Positions 1-7,938 of a stretch of 64,000 nucleotides of DNA are shown piece after piece; within the stretch, counting starts at the first letter, position 1; each line of letters starts with the position of its first letter. The stretch spans positions 62,001-126,000 of the forward strand of contig CAJAES010000030.1 in assembly GCA_903938815.1 (NCBI GenBank), read 5' to 3'. The notes under the pieces are model-generated. The model saw only the letters and a list, made by a program, of their open reading frames with translations, ran no database searches and was not told where the DNA came from. Position numbers and translations under genes: made by a program. Source of the DNA: an uncultured beta proteobacterium. GTDB taxonomy: Bacteria; Pseudomonadota; Gammaproteobacteria; Burkholderiales; Burkholderiaceae_C.

Positions 1-693
1 CGCCTGGTCGACGGCTCCGACTTCCTCGAATTCAAGCAGGGCTACGCCGCCGACACGGTCTGCGGCCACGCCCGGCTGCACGGCCACGCGGTGGGCCTGA
101 TCGGCAACAACGGCCCCATCCAGCCCACAGGCTCGACCAAGGCCGCGCAGTTCATCCAGCTCTGCGACCAGTCCGGCACGCCGCTCGTCTTCCTGCAGAA
201 CACCACCGGCTTCATGGTGGGCCGCGCCGCCGAGCAGGCAGGCGCCATCAAGCACGGCAGCAAGATGATCCAGGCCGTGGCCAACGCGCGGGTGCCGAAA
301 TTCACGGTCGTGCTCGGTGGCAGCTTCGGGGCCGGCAACTACGGCATGTGCGGGCGCGGCTTCGACCCGCGCTTCATCTTCGCGTGGCCCAGCGCGCGCA
401 CCGCCGTGATGGGCGGCGCACAGGCGGCCATGGTGATGGACATCGTCAACCGCAACAAGCTCGAGCGGCAAGGCGTGGCCGTGGACGACGCGGCCCTGTC
501 CGCCGCCAGCGACGGCCTGCGGCGCCGGCTCGATGCCGAATCGACCGCGCTGTTCGGCACCGCGCGGCTGTGGGACGACGGCATCATCGACCCGCGCGAG
601 ACGCGCCGCATTCTCGGCCTGTGCCTGGGCCTTGCGCGCGAGGCCGGGCAACGCCAGCTGCGCCCGAACACCTTCGGCGTGGCCCGACTCTGA
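1..693 (+). CDS. Acyl-CoA carboxylase carboxyltransferase (beta) subunit, 5' end outside window
   Basis: Only the C-terminal 230 residues are visible. This subunit would transfer the carboxyl group from biotin to an acyl-CoA, with the biotin carboxylase/carrier protein encoded at 2712. The stretch GSFGAGNYGMCGRGFDPRF and the following WPSARTAVMGGAQAA are hallmarks of the crotonase-fold carboxyltransferase half of methylcrotonyl-CoA and geranyl-CoA carboxylases. The gene heads a tightly packed operon with an acyl-CoA dehydrogenase, a hydratase and the alpha subunit, as in liu and atu clusters. The family is certain. The substrate is inferred: a branched or terpenoid enoyl-CoA is more likely than propionyl- or acetyl-CoA. 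Confidence 0.92.
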   Translation, partial: RLVDGSDFLEFKQGYAADTVCGHARLHGHAVGLIGNNGPIQPTGSTKAAQFIQLCDQSGTPLVFLQNTTGFMVGRAAEQAGAIKHGSKMIQAVANARVPKFTVVLGGSFGAGNYGMCGRGFDPRFIFAWPSARTAVMGGAQAAMVMDIVNRNKLERQGVAVDDAALSAASDGLRRRLDAESTALFGTARLWDDGIIDPRETRRILGLCLGLAREAGQRQLRPNTFGVARL

Positions 694-712
694 ACACCCG
701 CCAGGAGACTCC

Positions 713-1870
713 ATGCAGTTCACCGACGAACACCGCGCGCTCGACGAGACCGTCACCCGGTTCATCGAGCGGGAGATCAACCCGCACGTGCCCGCCTGGG
801 AGGCCGCGCAGGAATTCCCGAGCCACGAGCTCTTCAAGAAGCTCGGCAACCTCGGCCTGCTGGGCCTGAAGTACGACGAGGCCTACGGCGGCTCGGGCCT
901 GGACTTCAGCTACTCGATGGTGATGGCCGAGGCCCTGGGCAGCTGCGCCTGCGGCGGCGTGCCGATGGCCATCGGCGTGCAGACCGACATGGCCACGCCG
1001 GCACTCGCGCGCTTCGGCAGCGACGAGCTTCGGCGGGAGTTCCTGGCCCCGACCATCGCGGGCGACTATGTGGCCTGCCTGGGCGTCAGCGAGCCGGGCG
1101 CCGGCTCGGACGTGGCCGCCGCGAAGACCAGCGCGCGCGTCGAAGGTGGCGACTACGTCATCAACGGCAGCAAGATGTGGATCACCAACGGCCTGAAGGC
1201 CGACTGGTGCTGCCTGCTCGTGAACACCGGCGACGGCCCTTCGCACCGCAACAAGAGCCTGGTGGTGGTGCCGATGGATGCCCCCGGCATCACCAAGCAG
1301 AAGATCGACAAGATCGGCATGCACAGCTCGGACACGGCGCTTCTGTTCTTCGACAACGTGCGCGTGCCGCGCCGGCATCTCATCGGCGAGGAAGGCAAGG
1401 GCTTCAGCTACCAGATGCTGCAGTTCCAGGAGGAAAGGCTCTGGGGCGCCGCGGCCAACCTTCGCGCGCTCGACCGGCTGATCGACCTGACCATCGCCTA
1501 CACCCGAGAGCGCAAGGCCTTCGGCCAATCCATCCTGGACAACCAGGTCGTCCACTTCAAGCTGGCCGAGCTGCGCACCGAGGTCGAGGCGCTGCGTGCC
1601 CTCACCTACCGCGCCGTGGAGATGTACGTGGCCGGGCAGGATGTGACCAAGCTCGCTTCCATGGCCAAGCTCAAGGCCGGACGCCTGTCGCGCGAGGTGG
1701 CCGACGGCTGCCTGCAGTACTGGGGCGGCATGGGTTTCACGGCCGACAACCCGGTGTCGCGCGCCTACCGCGACGGCAGGCTCAACTCCATCGGCGGCGG
1801 CGCCGACGAGGTGATGCTGGGCATCATCTGCAAGCTCGAGGACACGCTCCCCGGGCGCCGTCACTCATGA
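713..1870 (+). CDS. Acyl-CoA dehydrogenase, isovaleryl/citronellyl-CoA dehydrogenase-like
   Basis: A 385-residue FAD-dependent acyl-CoA dehydrogenase forming a 2,3-enoyl-CoA and passing electrons to ETF. The start at 713 is preceded by AGGAG at 703-707. Visible motifs are CLGVSEPGAGSDVAA and MWITNG in the middle domain and YWGGMGF near the C-terminus. The glutamate that medium-chain enzymes carry in their YEGT motif is missing; that segment reads IGGGADE (residues 360-366). A glutamate is instead present at residue 241 in QEERLW, the position used as base by isovaleryl-CoA dehydrogenase. This fits a branched-chain substrate such as isovaleryl- or citronellyl-CoA, in line with the neighbouring carboxylase. 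Confidence 0.93.
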   Translation: MQFTDEHRALDETVTRFIEREINPHVPAWEAAQEFPSHELFKKLGNLGLLGLKYDEAYGGSGLDFSYSMVMAEALGSCACGGVPMAIGVQTDMATPALARFGSDELRREFLAPTIAGDYVACLGVSEPGAGSDVAAAKTSARVEGGDYVINGSKMWITNGLKADWCCLLVNTGDGPSHRNKSLVVVPMDAPGITKQKIDKIGMHSSDTALLFFDNVRVPRRHLIGEEGKGFSYQMLQFQEERLWGAAANLRALDRLIDLTIAYTRERKAFGQSILDNQVVHFKLAELRTEVEALRALTYRAVEMYVAGQDVTKLASMAKLKAGRLSREVADGCLQYWGGMGFTADNPVSRAYRDGRLNSIGGGADEVMLGIICKLEDTLPGRRHS

Positions 1871-2715
1871 GCCCGCCAGGCGGCCACCCGAGCGAGGACG
1901 CGGGCGCGCGGCACCAAGGCACAGCGGTGAGCGGCGTGCTCGTGCGTCAGGACGGCCCGGTCCAGCACCTCACGCTGGACCGACCCCAGCAGCGCAACGC
2001 GATGTCGGTGGCGATGGTGCAGGCGCTGCGCGAGGCGCTGGCCGCGGCCGAGGCCGACGGCCGCACCCGCGTGCTGGTGCTGCGCGGCAGCGGGGGCCAC
2101 TTCTGCGCCGGCGGTGACATCCGCGATATGGCAACCGCCCGCGCGCGGCTCACAGAGGACCCGGACGCCATCGCCGAACTCAGCGCGGCGTTCGGCGAAC
2201 TCTGCGTGGCCTTCTCCCGGACCGGCCTGGCCACGGTGGCCGTGCTGGAAGGCAGCGTGATGGGCGGCGGCTTCGGGCTCGCCTGCGTGGCAGACGTGGC
2301 GCTGGCCGGCGAGAGCGTGGCGTTCCGGCTGCCCGAGACGTCGCTCGGGCTCGTCCCCGCGCAGATCGGCCCCTTCCTGGTGGAGCGCCTGGGCTACAGC
2401 GAGGCACGGCGCCTGGCCGTCACGGGCGCGCGGCTCGGCGCGAACGAGGCGCTGGCGCTTCGCCTCGTGCACGAGGTACACCCGGACACCGCGCTCGACA
2501 GCGCTCTGGCCCGCGTGGTGAACAGCATCCTGCAATGCGCCCCGGGCGCGGTGGCTGCCACGAAGGCGCTGCTGGCACGTGCACGGCACAACGCCCCTGC
2601 GTCCTTGGTCCAGGAAGCCGCCGAGGCGTTCTCGGCCGCCGTGCTGGGCGCCGAAGGCCAGGAGGGCACGGCCGCGTTCGTCGCGCGGCGCAGGCCGGCA
2701 TGGGCCCCCACGTGA
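1867..2715 (+). CDS. Enoyl-CoA hydratase/isomerase (crotonase) family protein
   Basis: A 282-residue crotonase-fold protein expected to hydrate the carboxylated enoyl-CoA, the LiuC/AtuE role. The start overlaps the preceding stop as ATGA, which indicates translational coupling; GTG at 1927 is an alternative nearer the conserved domain. Two oxyanion-hole segments are visible: HFCAGGDIRDM in the first half and VMGGGFGLACVADVALA in the middle. The C-terminal helical part (residues 200-282) is normal for the family. Its place between the dehydrogenase and the biotin carboxylase matches liu and atu operons. The exact substrate (methylglutaconyl- versus isohexenylglutaconyl-CoA) cannot be read from the sequence. 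Confidence 0.9.
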   Translation: MSPPGGHPSEDAGARHQGTAVSGVLVRQDGPVQHLTLDRPQQRNAMSVAMVQALREALAAAEADGRTRVLVLRGSGGHFCAGGDIRDMATARARLTEDPDAIAELSAAFGELCVAFSRTGLATVAVLEGSVMGGGFGLACVADVALAGESVAFRLPETSLGLVPAQIGPFLVERLGYSEARRLAVTGARLGANEALALRLVHEVHPDTALDSALARVVNSILQCAPGAVAATKALLARARHNAPASLVQEAAEAFSAAVLGAEGQEGTAAFVARRRPAWAPT

Positions 2716-4580
2716 GCTTCGGCACCGTCCTCATCGCCAACCGCGGCGAGATCGCATGCCGCGTGATCCGGACCGCGCATCGGCTGGGCTACCGCACGGT
2801 GGCCGTGTTCAGCGATGCGGACGCCGATGCGCCCCACGTGCGCCAGGCCGACAGTGCGGTGCGCATCGGCCCGGCAGCGGCGTCCGGCTCCTACCTGAGC
2901 GTCGACGCGCTGATCGACGCCGCACGCCGCAGCGGCGCCGACGCCGTGCACCCCGGCTACGGCTTTCTTTCGGAACGCGCCGAATTCGCCGACGCCTGCG
3001 CGGCGGCAGGGCTGGTCTTCATCGGCCCGCCATCGGCCGCCATGCGCGAAATGGGCGACAAGGCGCGCGCGAAGCGACGCATGCTGGAGGCCGGTGTTCC
3101 GTGCGCGCCCGGGTACCTGGGCGACGACCAGACCGAGGCACGCCTGCTGGCCGAGGCCGCAGCGCTAGGCATGCCCTTGCTGGTGAAGGCCACGGCCGGC
3201 GGCGGCGGGCGCGGCATGCGGCTGGTGCGCGAGCAAGCCGACCTGCCTGCGGCGCTGGCCGGCGCCCGCCGCGAGGCGCTGAGCGCCTTCGGCGACGGCA
3301 CACTGATGCTGGAGCGCCTCATCGACGGCGGCCGGCACATCGAGGTGCAGGTCTTCGCCGACACGCACGGCCGGATCATCCACCTCGGCGAGCGCGACTG
3401 CAGCACCCAGCGCCGGCGCCAGAAGCTGATCGAGGAGTCGCCCTCCCCGGCCATCGACGCGGCGCAACGCGAGGCCATGGGCCGGGATGCCGTCGCCGCC
3501 GCGCGCGCGGTGGGCTATGTGGGCGCCGGCACGGTCGAGTTCATCGTCGATGCAGCTGGCCGGCAGCACTTCCTGGAGATGAACACGCGGCTGCAGGTGG
3601 AGCACCCCGTCACGGAGTGCGTGACCGGGCTCGACCTGGTGGAGTGGCAGCTGCGCGTGGCCGCGGGCGAACATCTGCCCGCGCAACCGCCGAGCTTCAG
3701 CGGCCACGCCATCGAGCTGCGCCTGTACGCCGAGGACCCGTACACGGGCTTCCTGCCGCAGACGGGCCGCATCGCCCACTGGCGCCCCGGGCGGGCCGGG
3801 CTGCGCATCGACCACGGCATCGCCGAAGGCGGCGACGTGACGCCGCACTACGACGCCATGCTCGCCAAGTTCATAGCCCACGGCCTCGACCGCGGCGACG
3901 CCGTCCGGCGCCTGGTTCGCGCGCTGGACGAGTCACCGCTGCTGGGCCTGCCCACCAACGCGCGCTTCCTGCGCGACCTGCTGCGGCACCCGGACTTCAT
4001 CGACGGCCGCATCACGACGGCGCACGTCGATTCCTGGGCCGAGGCGCGGCACGCGATCTTCGAGACGCCAACACCCGACGCGGACACCTGGCGCGTGGCC
4101 GCCGCCGTGCTGGGCGGCGCCGGCAGCGCCTTCGACCTGGCGCTGCAGTGCGGGGGCGAGCGCCGCAGCCATCGTGTGCCGGCGTCAGATGTGCGCGTTC
4201 TCTCCTTCGCCGATGGCGAACTGCGCGCCGAGATCGACGGCGTACAGCGCCGCTACGTCGCCACCCGACGGGCCGATGCGCTGCACATCGCCGTGGATGC
4301 GCACGACTTCGTCTTCACCGAAGTCTCGCCCTGGCCGCAGCGCGACGACCGCACCGACCCGGCGCGGCTGCGGGCCACGGTGGCGGGCGTTCTGGCCCAG
4401 CTGCATGTGTCCGTGGGTGACCGGGTCAGCGCGGGCCAGCCACTGGCCTGCGTCGAGGCGATGAAGATGGAGATGTGGCTGCCCGCCGCCGGCGCCGGCA
4501 CCGTGAAAGCCGTGCACCGCGAGCTGAAGGCCTCGGTCGCGGCAGGCGACCTGATCATCGAACTGGAACTCGACGAATGA
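2712..4580 (+). CDS. Acyl-CoA carboxylase alpha subunit: biotin carboxylase plus biotin carrier domain
   Basis: A protein of about 622 residues that carboxylates its own biotin with ATP and bicarbonate for the carboxyltransferase at 1-693. The N-terminus has VLIANRGEIACRVIRTA. The ATP-grasp domain has the glycine-rich KATAGGGGRGMR loop, HIEVQVFAD, and FLEMNTRLQVEHPVTE. The carrier domain has EAMKMEM, with the biotinylated lysine at about residue 585. GTG at 2712 overlaps the upstream stop (GTGA) and is preferred; ATG at 2700 would add four residues. The length suits MCC/GCC alpha subunits and is shorter than propionyl-CoA carboxylases with a long BT domain. The beta and alpha genes flank the dehydrogenase and hydratase, as in liuABCD. 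Confidence 0.93.
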   Translation: MSFGTVLIANRGEIACRVIRTAHRLGYRTVAVFSDADADAPHVRQADSAVRIGPAAASGSYLSVDALIDAARRSGADAVHPGYGFLSERAEFADACAAAGLVFIGPPSAAMREMGDKARAKRRMLEAGVPCAPGYLGDDQTEARLLAEAAALGMPLLVKATAGGGGRGMRLVREQADLPAALAGARREALSAFGDGTLMLERLIDGGRHIEVQVFADTHGRIIHLGERDCSTQRRRQKLIEESPSPAIDAAQREAMGRDAVAAARAVGYVGAGTVEFIVDAAGRQHFLEMNTRLQVEHPVTECVTGLDLVEWQLRVAAGEHLPAQPPSFSGHAIELRLYAEDPYTGFLPQTGRIAHWRPGRAGLRIDHGIAEGGDVTPHYDAMLAKFIAHGLDRGDAVRRLVRALDESPLLGLPTNARFLRDLLRHPDFIDGRITTAHVDSWAEARHAIFETPTPDADTWRVAAAVLGGAGSAFDLALQCGGERRSHRVPASDVRVLSFADGELRAEIDGVQRRYVATRRADALHIAVDAHDFVFTEVSPWPQRDDRTDPARLRATVAGVLAQLHVSVGDRVSAGQPLACVEAMKMEMWLPAAGAGTVKAVHRELKASVAAGDLIIELELDE

Positions 4581-5452
4581 CCCAAGCCCGCGACAAGGCC
4601 ATCATCACCTGCGCGCTGACCGGCGTGCTGACGGACCCGGTGCAGCACCCCGTGCCGGTGACGCCCGACCAGATGGCGGCCGAGGCGCGCGATGCCTTCA
4701 ACGCCGGCGCCAGCATCATGCACGTGCACCTGCGCCGCCAGGAGCCCGGCCAGGGCCACCTGCCCAGCTGGGACCCGGACGTCGCCGAGGCCGTGGTGAA
4801 CGCCATCCGCGCCGCCTGCCCCGGCGTGATCATCAACCTGACGACGGGCGTGGTGGGCGCCGACATCAGCGGCCCGGTGGCCTGCCTGCGGCGCGTGAAG
4901 CCCGAGGCGGCGGCCTGCAACGCGGGCAGCCTGAACTACCTGAAGATCCGGGAGGACGGCCGCTGGGCCTGGCCGCCGATGGTCTTCGACAACCCGGTGT
5001 CCAAGGTGCAGGCCATGCTGGACGTGATGGCCGAGAACGACATCCACCCGGAATTCGAGTGCTTCGACGTCGGCATCGTGCGCAGCGTGGGCATGTACCT
5101 GAAGGCCGGGCTCTTCACGGGCGTGCCCGAGCTGAACTTCGTGATGGGCGTGGCCAGCGGCATGCCTTGCGACGCCGACCTGCTGGCCCTGCTGCCGCGC
5201 TGGCTGCCGGCCGGCGCCGTGTGGCAGAGCACCCTGATCGGACGCGCCGAGATCTGGCCGGTCCACCGCCGGACGGCGGAGCTCGGCGGCATGCTGCGCA
5301 CCGGCCTGGAGGACAGCTTCTACCTGCCCGGCGGCGAACGGGCGTCGGGCAACGGCGCGATGATCGAGGCGCTGGCTGCCTGCGCCCGGCAGGCGGGCCG
5401 CGAGGTGGCCACACCGGCCGAGGCACGCGCGCTGCTGGGGCTGCGCTCATGA
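4577..5452 (+). CDS. Beta-keto acid cleavage enzyme family protein (DUF849, Kce-like)
   Basis: A 291-residue TIM-barrel enzyme of the BKACE family. Known members use a divalent metal to cleave a beta-keto acid with acetyl-CoA, giving acetoacetate and an acyl-CoA. The metal-binding pair HVHLR (His49, His51) is intact, and INLTTGVVG and FECFDVGIV match family strands. The start overlaps the previous stop (ATGA). In liu clusters the gene at this point is usually an HMG-CoA lyase (LiuE). Finding a BKACE instead suggests a different carbon-carbon cleavage step after carboxylation and hydration. The substrate is unknown. Confidence 0.88.
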   Translation: MTQARDKAIITCALTGVLTDPVQHPVPVTPDQMAAEARDAFNAGASIMHVHLRRQEPGQGHLPSWDPDVAEAVVNAIRAACPGVIINLTTGVVGADISGPVACLRRVKPEAAACNAGSLNYLKIREDGRWAWPPMVFDNPVSKVQAMLDVMAENDIHPEFECFDVGIVRSVGMYLKAGLFTGVPELNFVMGVASGMPCDADLLALLPRWLPAGAVWQSTLIGRAEIWPVHRRTAELGGMLRTGLEDSFYLPGGERASGNGAMIEALAACARQAGREVATPAEARALLGLRS

Positions 5453-5925
5453 CCGCCCGCCGCAGCGCCGAGGAGCAGACCCGGCTGGAGGCCGCGCTGA
5501 CCCACATGTTCGAGCACAGCATCCACTTCAACGAAGTGCTGGGCCTGAAGGTGGATTCGCTGGCGCCCGCAGGTGTGCGCCTGCGGCTGCCGATGCGCAA
5601 GGACCTGATCGGCCACTTTTCCACTGGCCGCCTGCACGGCGGGGCGATCTCGGCCACGCTGGACGCGCTGGGCGGCCTGGCACTGATGGTGGCCCTGGCC
5701 GAGCGCCACCCGGCCGACACCGCCGATCAGGTGATGCATCGCTTCGGCCGCTTCGGCACGATCGACCTGCGCGTGGACTACCTGCGGCCCGGGATGGGCA
5801 CCGAATTCGTCGGCACGGCCGAGGTCACGCGGCTCGGCGGGCGGGTGGGCTCCGTGCTCAGCCGCCTTCACAACGAGCAGGGCACGCTCATCGCCACCAG
5901 TTCCGCCGCCTACGTCGTGGCCTGA
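5449..5925 (+). CDS. PaaI-like hotdog-fold thioesterase
   Basis: A 158-residue single-domain hotdog protein expected to hydrolyse an acyl-CoA thioester. The central LHGGAISATLDALGG is the family's helix motif with the HGG turn, and IDLRVDYLRPG marks the following strand. The start overlaps the DUF849 stop (ATGA), so six genes from 1 to 5925 are coupled without gaps. It probably releases CoA from a pathway product or stalled intermediate. The natural substrate cannot be told. A near-copy of the LacI-type palindrome overlaps its stop codon, but it lacks one base and is probably chance. Confidence 0.85.
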   Translation: MTARRSAEEQTRLEAALTHMFEHSIHFNEVLGLKVDSLAPAGVRLRLPMRKDLIGHFSTGRLHGGAISATLDALGGLALMVALAERHPADTADQVMHRFGRFGTIDLRVDYLRPGMGTEFVGTAEVTRLGGRVGSVLSRLHNEQGTLIATSSAAYVVA

Positions 5926-6004
5926 AAGCGCTTCACAGGCTCTTGACGAGCCGGCAACAGTCCCGATCTAGCATTGCCCGGATCCACTTGCCCGCCCACC
6001 GCCC

Positions 6005-7111
6005 ATGAAGCTGCCCACCGCCCGTTCCATTCTTCTGGCCGGTGCTGCGGCATTGGCCGCCACGCTGGCCGTCAGCCTGCCCGCGATCTCGCGCAACGAC
6101 CCGCCCACGCCGCGTGCCGTCACTCCGCGTGGCGCGCTGACCGCCGACGAACAGGCGAACGTCGATGTCTTCAAGCGCGTCTCGCCGTCCGTCGTGCACA
6201 TCACCACGCTGGCGGCGCAGCGAGACATGTTCTCGCTGAACGTCCAGCAGGTGCCCAGGGGCACTGGCACGGGCTTCGTGTGGGACACGAACGGCCACAT
6301 CGTCACCAACTTCCACGTGATCCAGGGCGCGAACGCCGCCCGCGTGACGCTGGCCGACCAGACGAGCTTCGACGCCAAGCTGGTCGGCGCCTTCCCCGAC
6401 CGCGACCTCGCGGTGCTGAAGATCGAGGCGCCGGCGGCCAAGCTGCCCCCGATCCCCGTGGGGCTGAGCCGTGACCTTCTGGTCGGACAGAGGGTATACG
6501 CCATCGGCAACCCCTTCGGCCTGGACCAGACGCTGACCACCGGCATCGTGAGCGCGCTGAACCGCGAGATCGAATCCTTCAACAACCGCAGCATCCGCGG
6601 CGTGGTCCAGACCGATGCCGCCATCAACCCGGGCAACTCGGGCGGCCCGCTGCTCGATTCGGCCGGGCGACTGATCGGCGTGAACACCCAGATCGCCAGC
6701 CCCAGCGGCGCGAGCGCGGGCATCGGGTTCGCGATCCCGGTGGACGAAGTGAACCGCATCGTGCCGCGCCTGATCCGCGACGGTCGCATCAACCGCCCGG
6801 CGCTGGGTGTGACGGCAGGCCCCCCGGGGCTGACGAAGGCGCTGCAGCTGCCCCCGGGCGTGACCATCATCGCCTCGGCCGCCGGCAGCCCGGCCGCCAA
6901 GGCCGGCCTGCAGCCCTTCCGCCGCGGGCGGGACGGCGGCGTGCTGATGGGCGACGTGGTGACCGAAGTGGACGGCCAAGCCGTTCAGGACCTGGACGAC
7001 GTGCTGACCCTGCTGGAACAGAAGCAGGCCGGCGACAGCGTGACATTGACCCTGTGGAACAGCGGCAAGGTGCGCAAGCAACGGCTTGAGCTGGCCACGT
7101 CGAAGGATTGA
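6005..7111 (+). CDS. HtrA/DegP-like S1C serine protease with one PDZ domain
   Basis: A 368-residue periplasmic quality-control protease. An N-terminal hydrophobic segment (about residues 8-27) is a signal peptide or anchor. The trypsin-like domain has His104 in VTNFHVIQG, Asp134 in DRDLAVLKI and Ser212 in NPGNSGGPLL, a complete triad. One PDZ domain follows (about residues 270-365), so it resembles DegS or short HtrA proteins more than two-PDZ DegP. It is monocistronic. A TTGACG at 5943-5948 could be a -35 element, but no convincing -10 follows. An inverted repeat just after the stop may end transcription. Confidence 0.92.
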   Translation: MKLPTARSILLAGAAALAATLAVSLPAISRNDPPTPRAVTPRGALTADEQANVDVFKRVSPSVVHITTLAAQRDMFSLNVQQVPRGTGTGFVWDTNGHIVTNFHVIQGANAARVTLADQTSFDAKLVGAFPDRDLAVLKIEAPAAKLPPIPVGLSRDLLVGQRVYAIGNPFGLDQTLTTGIVSALNREIESFNNRSIRGVVQTDAAINPGNSGGPLLDSAGRLIGVNTQIASPSGASAGIGFAIPVDEVNRIVPRLIRDGRINRPALGVTAGPPGLTKALQLPPGVTIIASAAGSPAAKAGLQPFRRGRDGGVLMGDVVTEVDGQAVQDLDDVLTLLEQKQAGDSVTLTLWNSGKVRKQRLELATSKD

Positions 7112-7113
7112 AC

Positions 7114-7140
7114 CGGCCTGTCGGCTTTCTTTACAGGCCG
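7114..7140 (+). terminator. Inverted repeat after the HtrA-like gene, possible terminator
   Basis: CGGCCTGT at 7114-7121 pairs exactly with ACAGGCCG at 7133-7140 across an 11-base loop, three bases past the stop codon. There is no T-run behind it, so it is an imperfect intrinsic terminator. It could instead be a Rho-assisted or mRNA-protecting hairpin. Confidence 0.4.
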
Positions 7141-7274
7141 CCCGCCCGCGCGCAGCCGCACGGCGCAGTGAAGACGCTCTTTTTCTTTCGAATCAACCAC
7201 TTGCGACATCCTGCAGGACAGGGCACGCTTTTTGCGAACACCACGCGCAGACAAGAAACCCGAAGGAATCCGCC

Positions 7275-7925
7275 GTGTTCGCTCGCTTGGAAAAGGCCCT
7301 CTGGGCTGTTGGTACAGCTTCCGCTCTGCTGCTTGCCAGCGTCGCACCCGCACAGGCTGCGGTGTACACGGGCAAGTGGGATCCCGCGTATGGCCCGAGT
7401 CTTCCGGGGCTGGGGTTTCAGGGCTCCGCTGACTTTTTCGTGCCTGATGCGTGCCTGAGCGGCCCGGCGCTGACATCAGCGACCCAGATTCTCGACTTTG
7501 CGTCCTGCTCCAGCGGTGCCATGAGCTTGCTGACCGCCGAGATCGAGTTCTACGACCTTGCAGCCCCTGCCACGATCCTGGAAACGCTGGTTTTCGCGCC
7601 GCCCGCGCTGATACCGGACCCCACCTTCTCGGCCTACGTCAAGTACAACAGCATCACGGGCAAGAATGAGGTTGTCGGCATGACAACGGTGTTCATCGGC
7701 CCCGAGACTTCGGCACTGGCGCTGGCTGGCCTGCGTAGCTTCGAGATGGTTTTCGTCTGGAACGAAGCCTTGGGCAAGAGCGAGGTGTATCTGAAAGACA
7801 GCACCGGCGTGGCGTCCAATCCGGCAACTGCCAACTTCACGGCAACGGTTCCTGAGCCAGGCTCTCTCGCGCTCGTCTTCGCCGCCCTCGGCGCCGGCTG
7901 GGCGGTTCGCCGCCGTCGCGCCTGA
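7275..7925 (+). CDS. PEP-CTERM sorting domain-containing protein
   Basis: A 216-residue exported protein of unknown function. It starts at GTG 7275, with AAGGA at 7263-7267. An N-terminal signal peptide ends near APAQA (about residue 30). The C-terminus has VPEPGSLALVFAALGAG followed by an arginine cluster (RRRR): a PEP motif, a transmembrane helix and a basic tail. In this family the tail is recognised by an exosortase and removed, and such proteins are often linked to exopolysaccharide. The middle of the protein has no motif I recognise. No exosortase is in the window, so it should be encoded elsewhere. Confidence 0.85.
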   Translation: MFARLEKALWAVGTASALLLASVAPAQAAVYTGKWDPAYGPSLPGLGFQGSADFFVPDACLSGPALTSATQILDFASCSSGAMSLLTAEIEFYDLAAPATILETLVFAPPALIPDPTFSAYVKYNSITGKNEVVGMTTVFIGPETSALALAGLRSFEMVFVWNEALGKSEVYLKDSTGVASNPATANFTATVPEPGSLALVFAALGAGWAVRRRRA

Positions 7926-7938
7926 CCGGCTTGGCGGA

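Noticed and set aside
584..1864. Long open frame on the minus strand opposite the acyl-CoA dehydrogenase
   Set aside because: A GC-rich antisense shadow: its translation is His/Ala/Gly-rich with no domain, while the plus strand encodes clear enzyme motifs.
5923..5935. TGAAAGCGCTTCA, close to the LacI-type palindrome, at the stop of the thioesterase gene
   Set aside because: It lacks one T, so dyad symmetry is broken; it overlaps a coding end and is far from the glucan genes. Probably chance.
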